The position numbers and the translations under genes are program-made. 64,000 nt of DNA from positions 248,001 to 312,000 of the forward strand of contig JAFKIY010000001.1 in the NCBI GenBank assembly GCA_017306245.1, in the 5' to 3' direction. How positions within the stretch are numbered: the first letter of the stretch is position 1; each line of letters begins with the position of its first letter. The stretch comes from Micrococcales bacterium (lineage in GTDB: Bacteria; Actinomycetota; Actinomycetes; Actinomycetales; Microbacteriaceae). Below are positions 63,186 through 64,000 of this stretch, in pieces. The notes below the pieces were generated by a model, which saw only the letters and a program-made list of their open reading frames with translations, searched no databases and had not been told where the DNA came from.

Positions 63186-64000
63186 TCAACCCTGGGCGGC
63201 CCGTGGCGGCCACTCCACGAGGTCGGCTTCCCATGTCTCGGGCTTCCCGATCGTGCGGATCGGCTTGTAGAGCGAGAAGACGATCGCCCCGATGATGAAC
63301 AGCACCGCGAACGCGCCCATCGCCAGGTTCACGTTCAGCCCGGCCAGGAGGGCGCCCGCCAGCACGGGGCCGAGCGGGGCAATCGCGACACCGGAGAGGT
63401 TCAGAACGGCGTTCATCCGGCCCTGCAGTTTCGACGGGGTGATCACGCTCGCGTATCCGATGAGTCCGGAGTTGACGGCAGGAATCAGGATGACCGCGAT
63501 CGCAACCCACATCAGGTACTGCCAGTACTCGGTCGACAGGGCCATGGCGGTGCCGCCGATGACCGCCACGAGGATGCCGACCACGGCGAGCCTGCCCGCC
63601 GGGAAACGCTTCACGAGCGGCCCCGCGATGATCGAGCCGATCAGCATCGACGCACCGGCTGCGGCGTTGATGAGGCCGATGAGCACCGGCTCCGTGGCGA
63701 TCTGCACGAGGTGCAGGTTCAGGGCGAACATCAGCCCGTTGAAACCGAGGTTGATGAGCGCGAAAATGCCGAGGCTCGTGCGCAGGAACTTCACCGACCA
63801 CACGAAACGCATGCCCTCGACCAGGGTGGTCCAGGCGCTCGTGCCCTTCGTGTGCCCGAGATCCTCATTGAGCGGGCCCCGCACGAAAATCGTGCAGACG
63901 AGAACGACCGCGTATCCGACCGCGCTCGCCAGGAACGGGAAGATCCTTCCCAACGAATACAGCACACCGCCGACGGGCCCGGAGACGAGCGACGCCACAG
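63186..64000 (-). CDS. MFS transporter (enterobactin-exporter-like), 3' part only
   Basis: At least 271 residues are visible, continuing beyond base 64000 at the N-terminal side. About eight helices are seen, including LGIFALINLGFNGLMFALNL, GLINAAAGASMLIGSIIAGP and SGLIGYASVITPSKLQGRMNAVL, a pattern of MFS_3/EntS-type drug or siderophore exporters. It ends with a soluble tail after SLYKPIRTI. Substrate unknown. Confidence 0.85.
   Translation of the reverse strand, partial: VASLVSGPVGGVLYSLGRIFPFLASAVGYAVVLVCTIFVRGPLNEDLGHTKGTSAWTTLVEGMRFVWSVKFLRTSLGIFALINLGFNGLMFALNLHLVQIATEPVLIGLINAAAGASMLIGSIIAGPLVKRFPAGRLAVVGILVAVIGGTAMALSTEYWQYLMWVAIAVILIPAVNSGLIGYASVITPSKLQGRMNAVLNLSGVAIAPLGPVLAGALLAGLNVNLAMGAFAVLFIIGAIVFSLYKPIRTIGKPETWEADLVEWPPRAAQG

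Overview
The window is high-GC DNA (roughly 70% G+C in most coding stretches) with very tight gene packing, many GTG starts, ATGA/GTGA stop-start overlaps and many promoters sitting directly on the start codon. Together with a DUF222/HNH 13E12-type nuclease, a Rip1-type site-2 protease, an actinobacterial phenylacetate cluster and Tat-type lipoprotein binding proteins, this points to an actinobacterium, most likely of the Micrococcales and probably the Microbacteriaceae. The family assignment is inference. No rRNA, tRNA, CRISPR array or complete insertion sequence was recognised.

Layout. (1) 1-67: start of an Lrp/AsnC regulator. (2) 227-18372: one long plus-strand locus made of a DUF1345 membrane protein, an FHA protein, a PP2C phosphatase, a membrane Ser/Thr kinase, a 1976-residue Ig-like/Fn3 surface protein, a MoxR AAA ATPase, a DUF58 protein, a transglutaminase-fold membrane protein, a zinc-ribbon FHA protein and an EccC/EssC-like FtsK-type ATPase. 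It resembles the 'PFNA' kinase-fibronectin-AAA cluster described in bifidobacteria, but it is larger. Its transglutaminase-like member has lost the catalytic Cys and His. (3) 18369-30746: alanine dehydrogenase, a polyamine-type ABC importer (potDABC), a class III aminotransferase, a second paralogous binding protein, a GH13 glucosidase, an L-asparaginase and GABA transaminase. Together these suggest capture of amines and amino acids for nitrogen. (4) 30785-33748: an OsmC protein, an FKBP lipoprotein and a site-2 protease. (5) 33851-46261: a thiolase divergent from a branched-chain-type ABC importer, acyl-CoA ligase, TetR regulator, 3-hydroxybutyrate dehydrogenase-like SDR, CoA-transferase A/B and two alpha/beta hydrolases. 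This reads as a pathway for 3-hydroxybutyrate or acetoacetate (or their esters). (6) 46384-59379: phenylacetate degradation in three blocks (hydratase, dehydrogenase, paaZ; paaK/TetR/paaI on the minus strand; paaABCDE and a second hydratase), interrupted by an anchored acidic protein and an MFS transporter. No 3-oxoadipyl-CoA thiolase is present in the paa block, so the thiolase of region 5 may supply that step.

(7) 59380-61290 stands out. Its base composition drops sharply (43% G+C in the 60 bases from 59881). It carries one unrecognised C-terminally membrane-anchored protein, about 400 bases without a gene, and a small membrane-protein gene broken by an exact 20-bp tandem duplication. (8) 61290-64000 returns to ordinary high-GC DNA with an HNH nuclease, a small two-helix membrane protein and the 3' part of an MFS transporter that runs off the window.

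The observations most worth following are the kinase/FHA/MoxR/pseudo-transglutaminase/EccC-like locus, the reversible-looking 20-bp duplication, the low-GC insert and a 56-bp palindrome at 46272-46327.
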